A stretch of DNA of 64,000 bases, from NCBI GenBank assembly GCA_007115705.1, contig QXEO01000869.1:1736001-1800000 (forward strand), read 5' to 3'. The position numbers were made by a program, and so were the translations under genes. The DNA comes from Dactylis glomerata (Eukaryota; Streptophyta; Magnoliopsida; Poales; Poaceae). The notes beneath the pieces are model-generated. The model was not told the origin of the DNA. It ran no database searches and saw nothing but the letters and a program-made list of their open reading frames with translations. Shown piece after piece: positions 24,237-35,633 of the stretch. The stretch's first letter is position 1. Each line of letters starts with the position of its first letter.

Positions 24237-25918
24237 TGATACGTCTCAAACGTATCTATAATTTTTGATGCTCCATGCTTGTTTTTACACCATTTGCTTA
24301 GTGTTTCGTTACACTTCGTGGCACTTTTATGCATTTTCCGGAACTAACCTATTAACAAGTCGCCACAGTGCCAGATTCCTGTTTTCTGCTGTTTTGTGTT
24401 TCAGAAAAGTTACACAGGAAATATTCTCGGAATTGGACGAAACAAAAGCCGAACGTCCAGAAATTCACCGAAGCTTCCAGAGAACCGAACAGGAGATGGA
24501 GTGGGGTCATGACGGCCCCACACAACAGGGCGGCGCAGCCTAGCCCCTGGCCGCGCCCCCTATGTGTTAGGGTGCCTCGGCCCACTCCTGACGTTGCCCC
24601 TTCGCCTATAAAGACCCCTCGACGGGAAAAACCTAAGGACCCGATCACTTTTCTAGAACACATCGCGATCCGCCGCCACCGTTGACCCAAAGATCGGGAG
24701 GGTCCAGAAGCTCTTCCCGGCACCCTGTCGGAGAGGGGAATCGCCACCGGAGGTCTTCTTCATCGCCATGCTTGCCTCCGGCGCGATGATTAAGTGGTCT
24801 ACCTTGGACTATGGGTCCATAGCAGTAGCTAGTTGGTTGTCTTCTCCACCATGTGCTTCATGTTTAGATCTTGTGAGCTGCCTTACATGATCGAGATCAC
24901 CGTTATGTAATTCTACATGTTGTGTTTGTTGGGATCCGATGAATATTGGTGTTATGATTGAGTTGATGTACTGAATATTATCTTATGTTATCTCTATGTT
25001 GTTTCTGATCTTGCATGCTCTCCGTTGTTAGTAGCTATCTTGGCCGAGTAGTTGCTACTGACTCAAAGAGGGGGTATTTATGCTCGATAGTGGGTTCATG
25101 CCTCTATTTAATCTGGGGGAGTGACAGAAACCTCTAAGGTTGTAGATGTGCTGTTGCTACTGGGGGGAAAACAACATTCATATGCTCGAGGGCATATGCT
25201 TTGTTTACATTACACATTTTTCTTAATGCAGTTATCTGTTGTTCGCAACTTAATACTTGTGGAGTTCTCGGATTGATTCGCCACAAGTGGATTATTAGTC
25301 ATAGATGCAGTTGGATGGCGGTCTATGTATCTTGTTGTAATGCCCAGAGTAAATCTCATAGTGATCCTGTCATCATATGCACGTTGTCTTTATTCTATCA
25401 ATTGCCCAACTGTAATTTGTTTACCCAGCATGTATTATTTTATCTTATGGAGAGACACCACTAGTGAACTGTGGACCCCGGTCCTATTTCCTTTACATTG
25501 CTATCACCTGTTTACTTTACTCGCACTGTTTACTTTACTCGCATACTATTATCACTTTTCACTCGATACGCTCATACCCTTTGTTTCAAGCAAACCGGTG
25601 AGATTGACAACCTCATCGTAAGTTGGGAACAAAGTATTTGGTTATGTTGTGTGCAGGTTCCACGTTGCTACTGGTTGAAGATGCGCTAACAAGTAATCGT
25701 TAATGGTGCCCTTGTTAAAGCATCACGCAGCTAGTGGGCATCACCTTCAGTCGTTTGTCTGCCTCCTCCTGGACGATTAAACCTTGGTTTCTTACTGAGG
25801 GAAAAACTTGCTGCTATATTCATCACACCTTGCTCTTGGGGTTTCCAACTGGCCGGTCATTTACTTCATTAATTACACGCCAACAAGTTCTCTGGCACTA
25901 TTCATCACCGCACCATCA
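24237..25918 (+). repeat. 5' LTR of E
   Basis: It begins TGATACGTCTCAAACGTATC, with a 7-base inverted repeat (GATACGT/ACGTATC) next to the end, and ends ...CCGCACCATCA. Homologous to the 3' LTR at 33079-34761 with a few percent differences by eye. Confidence 0.9.
24607..24613 (+). promoter_or_regulatory. TATA box in the 5' LTR of E
   Basis: TATAAAG in a GC-rich context (CGCCTATAAAGACCCCTCGA). The same box is at 33450-33456 in the 3' LTR, at 43023-43029 in G, and reversed at 41160-41166 in F, so it is conserved across the family and is the likely core promoter. Confidence 0.6.
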
Positions 25919-25929
25919 ACAAGTTTTTC

Positions 25930-25947
25930 TGGCGCCGTTGCCGGGGA
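25930..25947 (+). other. Primer binding site of E (tRNA-Asp type)
   Basis: TGGCGCCGTTGCCGGGGA, eleven bases after the LTR end. This is the primer site typical of Athila-group elements. Confidence 0.9.
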
Positions 25948-26100
25948 GGAAGAAGACTTCTGCAAGGGGAGTTTTCGCACGCACATCCTTTACTTTCTTT
26001 TAAGTTTTGCTTTACTTTATTTTTACTTGCATCGTTTTATCAAAAACCCAAAAAAAATTAGTATCCTTGATAGTTGTTATCTCTTTACTTCTAGTTCATT

Positions 26101-26685
26101 ATGTTGTTCCCTAAGTATGTTTTGGAGGACCTCTTAGTAGGTAGTGGTTCAATTATTGGAAAAAGTAACATTGAGGAGTTCTTTAATCATATTAGTATGC
26201 ATAAAGATGTTGAGAAAAAGTCTTTGGCTGAGCTTGCTCCTAGTTATGAAGTTGCCTCTGCTTATTTAATTCACATGTTAGAAGCTAGGTTTGCTAGCCG
26301 TAATCCTTTTATGCAATACATGTTTCTTAAGCTTCATGATATTGAGGATCCCAAAAAGAAAGATTTTATCTTAGAAACTTTGTGCATAGAATTTAGAGAT
26401 GTTGTTATTGAAGCTAGGGAAGTTTTTAAGAAATTTAATAAGCTTGGCTCGCCTGTTGAAATTGTTGGTGCATCCAATGGAGATTCTAGGATGCCAATAC
26501 CTTGTAAACTTGTAGGAATTCATGATGCCTTGGAAAATAATTTTAGTTGGATTTGCCCTGAAAATCTTTTTGATGAAAGTAGTGTACCAAGGCGTGACTA
26601 CAAGGGGTGCTCAAAACCTCATTTGGACAGAATTCATTTCTTTGTTCCTACAATGGATCTTAATGCCTCTTTTGAAAATACTTGA
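26101..26685 (+). CDS. Uncharacterised 194-aa protein of element E
   Basis: An open frame of 194 codons starts at the ATG 153 bases after the primer site (MLFPKYVLEDLLVGSGSIIG...). A close relative occupies the same place in F. The product is mixed alpha-helical in appearance with many charged residues, has no zinc knuckle, no aspartic protease motif, no signal peptide and no membrane segment. Segments conserved with F include NHISMHKDVE, LAPSYE, HMLEARF and PIPCKLVG. The frame ends ...MDLNASFENT, the same place where the F copy ends ...NLNASSFDIT and the A and G protease frames end ...LDASSLDIT, so it has replaced gag-protease. I do not recognise a function; an RNA-binding or gag-interacting role would be a guess. 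Confidence 0.75.
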   Translation: MLFPKYVLEDLLVGSGSIIGKSNIEEFFNHISMHKDVEKKSLAELAPSYEVASAYLIHMLEARFASRNPFMQYMFLKLHDIEDPKKKDFILETLCIEFRDVVIEAREVFKKFNKLGSPVEIVGASNGDSRMPIPCKLVGIHDALENNFSWICPENLFDESSVPRRDYKGCSKPHLDRIHFFVPTMDLNASFENT

Positions 26686-28453
26686 TTCGCACTTTCTGCG
26701 CCTAGCTCAAAGGCGTTAAAAAAAGCACTCTTGGGAGATAACCCAATGTTTTTACATTCAGTTATTTTTCTTTTAGTTGAGTCTTGGAAGTTATTACTAC
26801 TATAATAACCTCTCCTTATCCTTTTTATTTCGTTTTTGTGCCAAGAGAAGCCTCTAATTTGAGCGAGGTAAGATTTCGGGATGTTGCTGTCCTAAAACAG
26901 TTTTCGGTGCTGCACCATAAAAATTCGTGAAAATTCTTTTTATATCTTTTGGACCTGCGATTTCTTGTGCATATGCCCCAGGTTATATCCAAACTTTCAT
27001 TAGTTGAACACTTTTTGATTTGAGCAACAGAAAACCCCTCAAAAATTCGACCTTTGTTAGCTGTTCTATTTTGACAGATGTCTGCCAATATTTGTGTTTG
27101 CCGCTTTATCGCTTTCTTTTTTAGTTCTTTTGATCATGGAACTTTTGGGGAAGTTGCTACAGTAGTATATACTTTATATGTGGTGGTTTTGAGTTGAAAC
27201 CTGAAGCAAAAAGGGTTGATTCAATGTTATGCTTACACTAATGTTGCTAATAGATTTGTGTTTAGTTTTGTATGAAGGAACTTTTCAAGTGTAGGGATTG
27301 GAGAATAATGAGATGAGTTGGAGAATAGACAAAAGCTCAAGCTTGGGGATGCCCAGCACCCCAAGAAATATCCAAGAATTACAAGTGTCAAAGCTTGGGG
27401 ATGCCCCCGAGGCACCCCTTCTTCATCGGCAAAAATCAGGTCACCTTTCAATACGCTATATTTTTATTGCTTCATGCATTATGCGTTTTTCTTGGAGCGT
27501 CAATTGTTTTTAGTTTTCAGTTTAGTTTAGTTTTGTTTGCTGCAATAAATAGTTGGACCCTAACAAATTTCTTTTGGAGAAGTTGTCTTGCTTTTCATTT
27601 GCCAAGAACACTCAGTTTTTCACTCTATTCGTTTCAACGAGTGTTCTTATTTTTCTAGAACTGCGTTTAGCTTTCAATTTTCGCCTTGATTTGTGTTCAG
27701 ATCTTGTTATATCTTTACATCAAGGTGTATTTTTGCCTCTGGTCCTTATCGGTTTTCATCAAAAGAGTTGGCTATGAAATGATTGAATGTTGTTGGAAAA
27801 GAGAAAAAGCTTTATGCAAATAAGTGGTACAGGAAGGAGCTTGTGTAGACTGCGGCTTAGGCTTTTGCATGTCGTGCTTGATGTCATTTTGATAGTATGC
27901 TTAGTGGTTTACTGTAGCATGACTTGTCACAAATGACTGAGATTGCTTAATGAGCCTTTGAAAAAATCATGCATTATTTTAATTATTTGGAAGCATTATT
28001 TTGGTTTTCTCCTTCGATGCTTTATTTGGGTTGACTTGGTGCATGCTCACACATGTTAGACTCTTACAAAGTCGTCATAGCCTCTATGATCATTTAGTTT
28101 TTGACTTTTGATGCCATCTTATGCTTCTTTTAAAGTTACTTTGTCGCTTTGCATGATTATGGCCATTATTGCTCTCTTAGTTGGTCGCTCCCAGTCTTTT
28201 GCTAGCCTTCATTTTGTACTGAGTATGAGCTCTACTCGTGCATCCAACTCCTAAAAACCAAGTTGTTCCAAAGTGTCCACCATACATACCTATTAGCAAT
28301 TTGCTATTCCAAAGTACATTTGACTTGCTTTTATCTACTCTTCAAATTAAACTCTTTTTGGTATTATGCGAAAATTGGTCAGTAAAGCTCTCACGAACCG
28401 GATGGCACACTTTACTTTTCTCGCTTTAAAATTTTGACATTGTGGTCTCTTAT
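26686..28453. other. Non-coding tail of E, first part
   Basis: It is highly similar to 46531-48300 of G and reverse-matches parts of F, A and H. No sense ORF is supported. S is inserted at its end. Confidence 0.75.
28449..28453. repeat. Target-site duplication of S, left copy (CTTAT)
   Basis: An exact copy is at 31904-31908. The uninterrupted sequence in G reads ...GTGGCTCTCTTATGTTGAG, confirming the empty site. Confidence 0.9.
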
Positions 28454-28940
28454 TGACATGGGTATGCCCGTTGGGTACTCGCATATTAGTATACCGGGCC
28501 CGGCCCATTAAGGAGGTAGACAAGGACAAGGACTCGAAGATTGACTTGGAGTAGAAGAAGGAAGAATCTAATCCGTATTCGACTAGAACTCTTGTAAACC
28601 TTAGCCCGGTTGCATATATAAAGCCAGGCAAGGGCGCCCCTAGAGACAGAACTCAAGATATCTCATAGACATCGAATATCATAGACACGCAATATTAGAG
28701 ATACAAGATAGATTAGACAAAGATTAGACACAGACTAGATACAAATCTCCGCCTACGGCGGCTCCATGTAAACACCTATGATGATATACTAGATTGCTAG
28801 CAGGATGTAGCGATCCTCCACCGAGGGGACGTGAACCTGGGTACATCGTGTGCCAATCTCGATCCCGGAATCTCTAGTCGATGCCTTTCCCCCGATCTAA
28901 GTCCTTCATGTAGGACATTTGTCGAGTTAACCCCTCGTCA
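28454..28940 (+). repeat. 5' LTR of S (487 bp)
   Basis: It begins TGACATGGGTATGCCC and ends ...AACCCCTCGTCA. It differs from the 3' LTR at one base in my reading. Confidence 0.95.
28615..28622 (+). promoter_or_regulatory. TATA box in the LTR of S
   Basis: TATATAAA followed by GCCAGGCAAGG. It is repeated identically in the 3' LTR near 31578-31585. Confidence 0.7.
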
Positions 28941-28942
28941 AT

Positions 28943-28960
28943 TGGCGCCGACCGTGGGGA
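28943..28960 (+). other. Primer binding site of S
   Basis: TGGCGCCGACCGTGGGGA, two bases after the 5' LTR. The tRNA is not assigned with certainty; the TGGCGCC core is shared with the tRNA-Asp-type sites of the Athila-like elements. Confidence 0.75.
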
Positions 28961-31404
28961 TCGCGGCGACTGGATTTTGTTATCTGGGCGGGATCCTTCA
29001 ACTCTTCCATCGGCGATATCAGCAAATTTTTTCTATATCATCAAGATCAACAAAATTTTACAGCTGCCGACAACAGAAGCAGTCAGATCGATTCAGCAGA
29101 ATTTATCATCAACATCAGCTATCGTCTACATCGTCAAAGATCTTCAATGCTTCACCATCAAGAATCGTCGAGTTCATCCAGATAGCATCTGACTAATTAT
29201 CGGCTTTGTTGTTGGAAGGCTTCATCGACAAAAAGCAGCGGAACCGGATCAGCGACAAAGAAAAAGTCATCATCATTATCTTCAAAATCGCGTCTTGCCA
29301 GAATCATCATCTTCAGCGTAGCAACAGCCAGATTGCATCTCAATGGATCATCATCTTCAGCAGGCAGATCAAATCCGGTCAGTGCATCGGACAATCCACG
29401 TGCGCAACCTCGTCATCAGCTGCCTCCGTCCCATTGATTTCCGTCCCGATTGATTTCCGTCGAAGCCGTCGACGAACTTGGTAGCGCGTACTCTTCTAAA
29501 GAAAAAGAGAAAGTTACGTCAAGACACCGTGCACAACCGACGATATATGGAGTAAAGATACGAAGCAATAGTAGAAATCAAGCAACGTTCATGAAAAAAT
29601 CTTGTGCGGTCTTCAAGATCCAATTCAGCTGCCGATGGAAACATCAGTTATTTTTGGCATGCTCCAGTCAATACCAAGGCAGATCGGTTTCAAGAGAAGT
29701 AACTCCGAAATCAACACAGACATCCAGATCGATTTCCAGGAAGCAGCGTCGTCCAAGTTTTAATCGGCCTCGGTCAAACTTTGAGGAAGATCAAGCGCTA
29801 AAGCTACCACGCGTGAGCACACGCAGGCGTGAACCAAATTTATCGGCAAGCTGCCGCGCATGAAATCATGGTTCTGTCAGGACACTATCATCACAGCTCA
29901 ACTTCCAAGGAGAAAAAGTGTCTAGCTTGTTGATACACTAGATCAGCCGAGGAAAATAAAGGATGAAATCATCATATTGCTCGAGTCTCATGGGAAAAAT
30001 ATTGGAAGCAATCCACATATTGTTCACGGAGGGAATTCAGCGCAGCGATCCAGTTAGTTGTACAGTGCAAATCAATCAAGGCAAGGAAAAGAAAAAATCA
30101 AGGCTGCTAGGGCAACTCAAAGAAAAAAAAACTTCGACTACTTCGTCTTCAACATCGTCGACTACGACGTCAACTCCGGCCTGCCACGCTCGGGGGCTCG
30201 TCATCATGCACTCGTGCAAACTATCGGCAACGCTCGGTGGCTCGACATCAACTCGCCCCGGAGTGTGGAAACTCATACTCAAGACCTACGATTCTGTCGA
30301 CATCAACAATGTGACGATCCCAACAACGCTCGGGGGCTCGACAACAACTTCGCCTCCGATCGTGATTGTGATTCTACGACTACAACTCGACCACATCATC
30401 ATCGACTACGGCCGTGTCGACCACGCCGCACCCGATAAAAGCTAAGTTTTCCTCTTCCAAGAGTCAATTTTTACCCTTTCGCCATACCCGACACTCGGGG
30501 GCTCCGCCATGAAAAATCATCTTGCATATCATTGACTTCGAAAAAAATTGTGAAAGCCCTAGTAGCTAGCTGGTGTTCCTTGTCGAATACTTGTCAATTT
30601 AGTTTACAGTCGCATGAAGCTCGACTAACGGTTGGCAAGGCCAAAATCTTGGGGCGTCAGGCTAACGAAAAGGCTTAGCAAGTATCTTGAAATTCAAATG
30701 CGGCACACGCATCGATTTACGTCTGACCTGAGTAGCTGATCGAGCCGTGAAGTGCATCAGGCTAACGAAAGGGTCTTACGTACGAGCAACAAAATTGCAC
30801 AAAAAACTTGAGTTTTTGTTTTACATACTACTACATCATCATTGCAATATGTAAACGCAATATTTCTTTGAGAGACAAATTATTTCATAATTATTCATAT
30901 TTTCTGCAGGAGTCGACAAAATCATCAAGTCCTTCAAAAGGAGTCGAATTTCTTCGAGTAGTACAACTTGAGTCTATGCCCGGCTATAAGTATCCGAACA
31001 TAGACTCGGGGGCTACTCCCATCGGGAGCGCTGGTCGCGCACCCGATAGAAATCAATTTCGAGAAACTCTACAAAAAGATATGAAGAATTACTTCAAGAA
31101 GAGCGAGGAAGAAAAATTTGAGTCCATTATCGGTGGTAAACACCAAAGACATCGACTCGACATTTCACTCCCATCGGGAGCGCGGATTCAAGAACCCGAA
31201 GATTTCAGGAAGTCGAAGAATTGAAGTCGAAAAATTCAAGAAGTCGAAGATTAAAGAAATCAAAGATTTCAAGAAGTCGAAGATTAAAGAAATCAAAGAT
31301 TTCAAGAAGTCGAAGTTATATGAAGTCGAAGATTGAAGCATTTGAAGATGGATGAAGATTTGAAGTTTTGGAGACTCAACCCGAGTCTGCAACTCGAATT
31401 GAGT
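28961..31404 (+). other. Non-coding interior of S
   Basis: ORFs such as 29450-29863 and 29963-30445 have no recognisable retrotransposon domain and low-complexity Ser/Arg/Thr-rich products. The interior carries five copies of a CTCGGKGGCT motif resembling its own polypurine tract (30189, 30233, 30329, 30494, 31005) and a 33-bp tandem repeat (31237-31315). I support no gene. Confidence 0.65.
31237..31315 (+). repeat. 33-bp tandem repeat in S
   Basis: Two full and one partial copy of a unit starting CAAGAAGTCGAAGATTAAAG, at 31237-31269, 31270-31302 and 31303-31315. It lies just before the polypurine tract. Confidence 0.85.
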
Positions 31405-31416
31405 CTCGGGGGCTAC
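31405..31416 (+). other. Polypurine-like tract of S
   Basis: CTCGGGGGCTAC, immediately before the 3' LTR start. Confidence 0.75.
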
Positions 31417-31903
31417 TGACATGGGTATGCCCGTTGGGTACTCGCATATTAGTATACCGGGCCCGGCCCATTAAGGAGGTAGACAAGGACAAGGACTCGA
31501 AGATTGACTTGGAGTAGAAGAAGGAAGAATCTAATCCGTATTCGACTAGAACTCTTGTAAACCTTAGCCCGGTTGCATATATAAAGCCAGGCAAGGGCGC
31601 CCCTAGAGACAGAACTCAAGATATCTCATAGACATCGAATATCATAGACACGCAATATTAGAGATACAAGATAGATTAGACAAAGATTAGACACAGACTA
31701 GATACAAATCTCCGCCTACGGCGGCTCCATGTAAACACCTATGATGATATACTAGATTGCTAGCAGGATGTAGCGATCCTCCACCGAGGGGACGTGAACC
31801 TGGGTACATCGTGTGCCAATCTCGATCCCGGAATCTCTAGTCGACGCCTTTCCCCCGATCTAAGTCCTTCATGTAGGACATTTGTCGAGTTAACCCCTCG
31901 TCA
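31417..31903 (+). repeat. 3' LTR of S (487 bp)
   Basis: The copy of 28454-28940, ending CCCCTCGTCA and followed by the right target copy CTTAT at 31904-31908. Confidence 0.95.
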
Positions 31904-33064
31904 CTTATGTTGAGTTGTTATGCTTGCAAGTTGTAAGTTGGAAATTAGCCCATCCATGCCATCATGGGGCAAGCTTTCAACATTGCACTTCTTATTTGAG
32001 TTGATATCGTGATCTTTTGTTTATGGATACTCGCGGTGTGAAATGAATTGGGAATCTTGCGGGATCATGGAGTTTGTATATGTGTTAGAGAAACGCCCGG
32101 GCCGCCAATCTAAGCCATGCATAATTCATGGTGGAAATTTGCAGCATGCCCATAGTGGACATTCGACGACGCATCTCAAAATAAAAAGCTATACAAATGG
32201 TAAATAAAAGAGATGTCGAGGTGTTCATTGTCTGCTTGTCCTGTCATTTTGATGTGGGCTTGTTCCATGTCATCGGGCACGGAGGTACCCCGTTGGCGGT
32301 TCTCGATGATACATGTATACTTATAATGACAAGAGCTTACTTGGGACTCTAAGTAAAGTAGCATAAGGTTTGGGTACTCGTATTCACGGGACACGAGGTT
32401 TTCAACTTATGATTTGTCAAGAATATGCAGCATAAGTGTTCTCGCATTAACTTTAACCATTCAAGATGCTTATGATGGGGGCAATGAGAGCTCAAAGCCG
32501 GTAAGTACCATAATTTTTGAAGGTTTATAAAACTTGCAATCACTGCTTCCCTCCGCGAAGGGCCTTTCTTCTACTTTTATGTTGAGTCACCACCTTTTAT
32601 CTTTATGCACAATTAAGAGAGCATAGTTGTCATTCTTAAATTATGTTGAGTATAATGTGCATTGTCCCAAAGTTTTCATTGATTGATTCATATTGTTGGT
32701 TTCACTTGTTCTTAAATTACTTGTATCTAGTCGCCCTCTTAAACTTGAAGGTGTCCTATGCATTTATGTTTTGCTCTCCATGAAGGACAAGCTGAAAACC
32801 ATTTGTATGTTTTTCCATATGATTTGAACACACGTTTGACTTTCATTGTTTCATTTTCATGATCTTTTGTTTGTCTTCATTTTCATGTTATAACATGGTT
32901 GCTAAGTTTCTTCTATCAAGATTATATCTTTCATGCCAATGTTTTAAGTTCTTTTGATCCCAGCGCACAACGCTTACATACATGATCAAGATTGTGTAGG
33001 TGCATGTCACCTCAAAAATTATTTCTTTTGTTATCACTTACCTACTCGAGGATGAGCAGGAGTT
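31904..33064. other. Non-coding tail of E, second part
   Basis: This is the continuation after S, starting CTTATGTTGAGTTG (the right target copy). No sense gene is supported. A short antisense frame (32176-32394, minus) recurs in G, F and H and is discussed as a finding. Confidence 0.7.
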
Positions 33065-33078
33065 AAGCTTGGGGATGC
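33065..33078 (+). other. Polypurine-like tract of E
   Basis: AAGCTTGGGGATGC directly precedes the 3' LTR. The same motif is beside the LTRs of F (41539-41553, minus) and H (37707-37720, minus). Confidence 0.7.
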
Positions 33079-34761
33079 TGATACGTCTCAAACGTATCTA
33101 TAATTTTTGATGCTTCATGCTTGTTTTTACACCATTTGCTTAGTGTTTCGTTACACTTCATGGCACTTTTATGCATTTTCCGGAACTAACCTATTAACAA
33201 GTCGCCACAGTGCCAATTCCCTGTTTTCTGCTATTTTTGTGTTTCAGAAAAGTTCCACAGGAAATATTCTCGGAATTGGACGAAACAAAAGCCAAACATC
33301 CATAAATTCACCGAAGCTTCCAGAGAACCGAAGAGGAGATGGAGTGGGGCCACGAGGGCCCCACACAATAGGGCGGCGCGGCCTGGCCCCTGGCCATGCC
33401 CCCTATGAGTGAGGACACCTCGGCCCACTCCTGACGTTGCCCCTTTGCCTATAAAGACCCCTCGACGGGAAAAACCTAAGGACCCGATCACTTTTTCAGA
33501 ACACATCGCGATTCGCCGCCGCCGTCGACCCGAAGATCGGGAGGGTCCAGAAGCTCTTCCCGGCACCTTGTCGAAGAGGGGAATCGCCATCAGAGGTCTT
33601 CTTCATCGCCATGCTTGCCTCCGGCGCGATGAGTGAGTAGTCTACCTTGGACTATGGGTCCATAGCAGTAGCTAGTTGGTTGTCTTCTCCACCATGTGCT
33701 TCATGTTTAGATCTTGTGAGCTGCCTTACATGATCGAGATAACCGTTATGTAATTCTACATGTTGTGTTTGTTGGGATCTGATGAATATTGGTGTTATGA
33801 TTGAGTTGATGTACTGAATATTATCTTATGTTATCTCTATGTTGTTTATGATCTTGCATGCTCTCCGTTGTTAGTAGCTATCTTGGCCGAGTAGTTGCTA
33901 GTGACTCCAAGAGGGGGTATTTATGCTCGATAGTGGGTTCATGCCTCTATTTAATCTGGGGGAGTGACAGAAACCTCTAAGGTTGTAGATGTGCTGTTGC
34001 TACTAGGGGGAAAACAACATTCATATGCTCGAGGGCATATGCTTTGTTTACATTACACACTTTGCTTAATGCAGTTATCTGTTGTTCGCAACTTAATATT
34101 TGTGGAGTTCTCGGATTGATTCACCACAAGTGGATTATTAGTCATAGATGCAGTTGGATGGCGGTCTATGTATCTTGTTGTAATGCCCATAGTAAATCTC
34201 ATAGTGATCCTCTCATCATATGCACGTTGTCTTTATTGTATCAATTGCCCAACTATAATTTGTTTACCCAGCATGTATTATTTTATCTTATGGAGAGACA
34301 CCACTAGTGAACTATGGACCCCGGTCCTATTTCCTTTAAATTGCTATCACCTATTTACTTTACTCGCACTGTTTACTTTACTCGCATACTATTATCACTT
34401 TCCACTCGATACGCTCATACCCTTTGTTTCAAGCAAACCGGTGAGATTGATAACCTCATCGTAAGTTGGGAACAAAGTATTTGGTTGTGTTGTGTACAGG
34501 TTCCACGTTGCTACTGGTTGAAGACGCGCTAACAAGTAATCGTTAATGGCGCCCTTGTTAGAGCATCACGCAACTAGTCGGCATCACCTTCAGTCGTTTG
34601 TCTGCCTCCTCCTAGACGATTAAACCTTGGTTTCTTACTGAGGGAAAAACTTGCTGCTATATTCATCACACCTTGCTCTTGGGGTTTCCAACTGGCCGGT
34701 CATTTACTTCATTAATTACACGCCAACAAGTTCTCTAGCACTATTCATCACCGTGCCATCA
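33079..34761 (+). repeat. 3' LTR of E
   Basis: It begins TGATACGTCTCAAACGTATC and ends ...CCGTGCCATCA, 1683 bp, followed by the right target copy ACAGA at 34762-34766. Confidence 0.9.
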
Positions 34762-35633
34762 ACAGACAGAGGGTGGTAGTGATTTGTAGGATGGAACGCG
34801 TCTGGGTTGGTCTGAGGGATTGCTTCTGAAAGGTCTCGTCTTAGTCTTCACTTGGCCATTCGAGCAAAATGAGAATCATGGCAAAAGAGGTTGACTGAGT
34901 CTTGTGGGAAAAGTGCACCACCTCTGCAGAGGGTTAAAAACTAAGTACTTAGCCGTGTCCCCGGTTATGGACAATTTTGAGCGACATGATTATGAAGCTG
35001 TTCAAGAATCTCCTCATCCCAACTTCTTTAAATTAAAACTTAAGTGGTTAACAAGGGATTGTTGTGTGATCATAATTATGTACACCTAGTGGATTCCTGT
35101 GTGTGCATAATTAACTAGGAGCACCTGGTGGATTCCAGTGTGTCCAATAGTGTTTTAAAAGAGAAATGAGATCTTTTGAAAAGTAGGATAAACAATTGTT
35201 TTCTGCAAGCTTAGCCTGAAGCTCCACTTAGCCAAATATTCATGTAAGTGTTAGGCTCCATTTGTGTCCACCAAAAAGTGACATCTTGCCAATACAATTC
35301 AAATGTATTGACCCTTTGTGGCTGCAATATTTCATGTTGTAGGTTTTGACGATAAGAAAGGTACGACAGGGTTACAAGTCTATCCGCAGCATGTTCGCCT
35401 GTGGCACATAAAGAAGAAGGACTCCATGCTATTTATGTTTTTGTTGTAAACTCTAAAAGCTCTATGCTATGAGCATTGTAAAGTTTCTTTATGTAATTGC
35501 TGGATCATGCGATGTAATAAAATGACCTTGTTTCTTGATATTACATCTTAAACTGTGTGTGCTAGCGTTTGATCCAGGGACTAGCACTAAAAAAGCACAG
35601 GGATCGTCATCTTTAAAAGGTGAGGTCACTACA
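34762..35633 (+). repeat. 3' LTR of C, second part (after E)
   Basis: The stretch starts ACAGACAGAGGGTGG and matches the last 870 bases of the 5' LTR, ending ...GGTCACTACA. The two parts sum to about 3.99 kb, equal to the 5' LTR once the duplicated target is counted once. Confidence 0.9.

Larger units (their letters stand above)
28454..31903 (+). mobile_element. Element S: young short non-autonomous LTR retrotransposon
   Basis: Two 487-bp LTRs, a primer site, a 2.5-kb interior and a polypurine tract, with the 5-bp TSD CTTAT. I find a single LTR difference by eye (T at the ...AGTCGATGCC site against C in AGTCGACGCC). No gag, protease, RT or integrase motif is visible in the interior. The polypurine tract CTCGGGGGCTAC resembles those of short grass gypsy elements. 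It is probably gypsy-related by its TGGCGCC-type primer site; the family is not identified. Confidence 0.9.
24237..34761 (+). mobile_element. Element E: Athila-like non-autonomous element
   Basis: Complete element with LTRs of 1682 and 1683 bp, a tRNA-Asp-type primer site, one intact ORF of 194 codons, a long non-coding tail and a polypurine tract, inserted in the 3' LTR of C. Removing S leaves an interior of about 3.7 kb. It has no gag core, protease, RT or integrase; the ORF occupies the position of gag-protease in A and G. Mobilisation must depend on another element. Confidence 0.9.
14477..35633 (+). mobile_element. Element C: LARD-like element with 4-kb LTRs
   Basis: Two LTRs of about 4.0 kb flank an interior of only 2.6 kb (18474-21112) with a tRNA-Met primer site, a zinc-knuckle ORF and no protease, RT or integrase. 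This is the architecture of large retrotransposon derivatives described in Triticeae (Sukkula type). The 5-bp TSD CTTTT matches at both ends. The 3' LTR is interrupted by E. In the 430 bases I compared at the LTR starts, about 2% differ. Because it lacks polymerase it must be mobilised by another element; a tRNA-Met-primed chromovirus is the natural candidate. Confidence 0.85.

Noticed and set aside
29450..30445. ORFs in the interior of S as possible gag
   Set aside because: No gag core, zinc knuckle or protease motif; Ser/Thr/Arg-rich composition follows local repeats.
31237..31315. CRISPR-like or satellite array
   Set aside because: Units are directly adjacent without spacers and only two and a half copies exist; it is a small tandem repeat in a plant retrotransposon.
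24237..34761. Reading E as two unrelated solo LTRs
   Set aside because: The shared target copy (ACAGA with one change), the primer site and the polypurine tract between them show a complete element.
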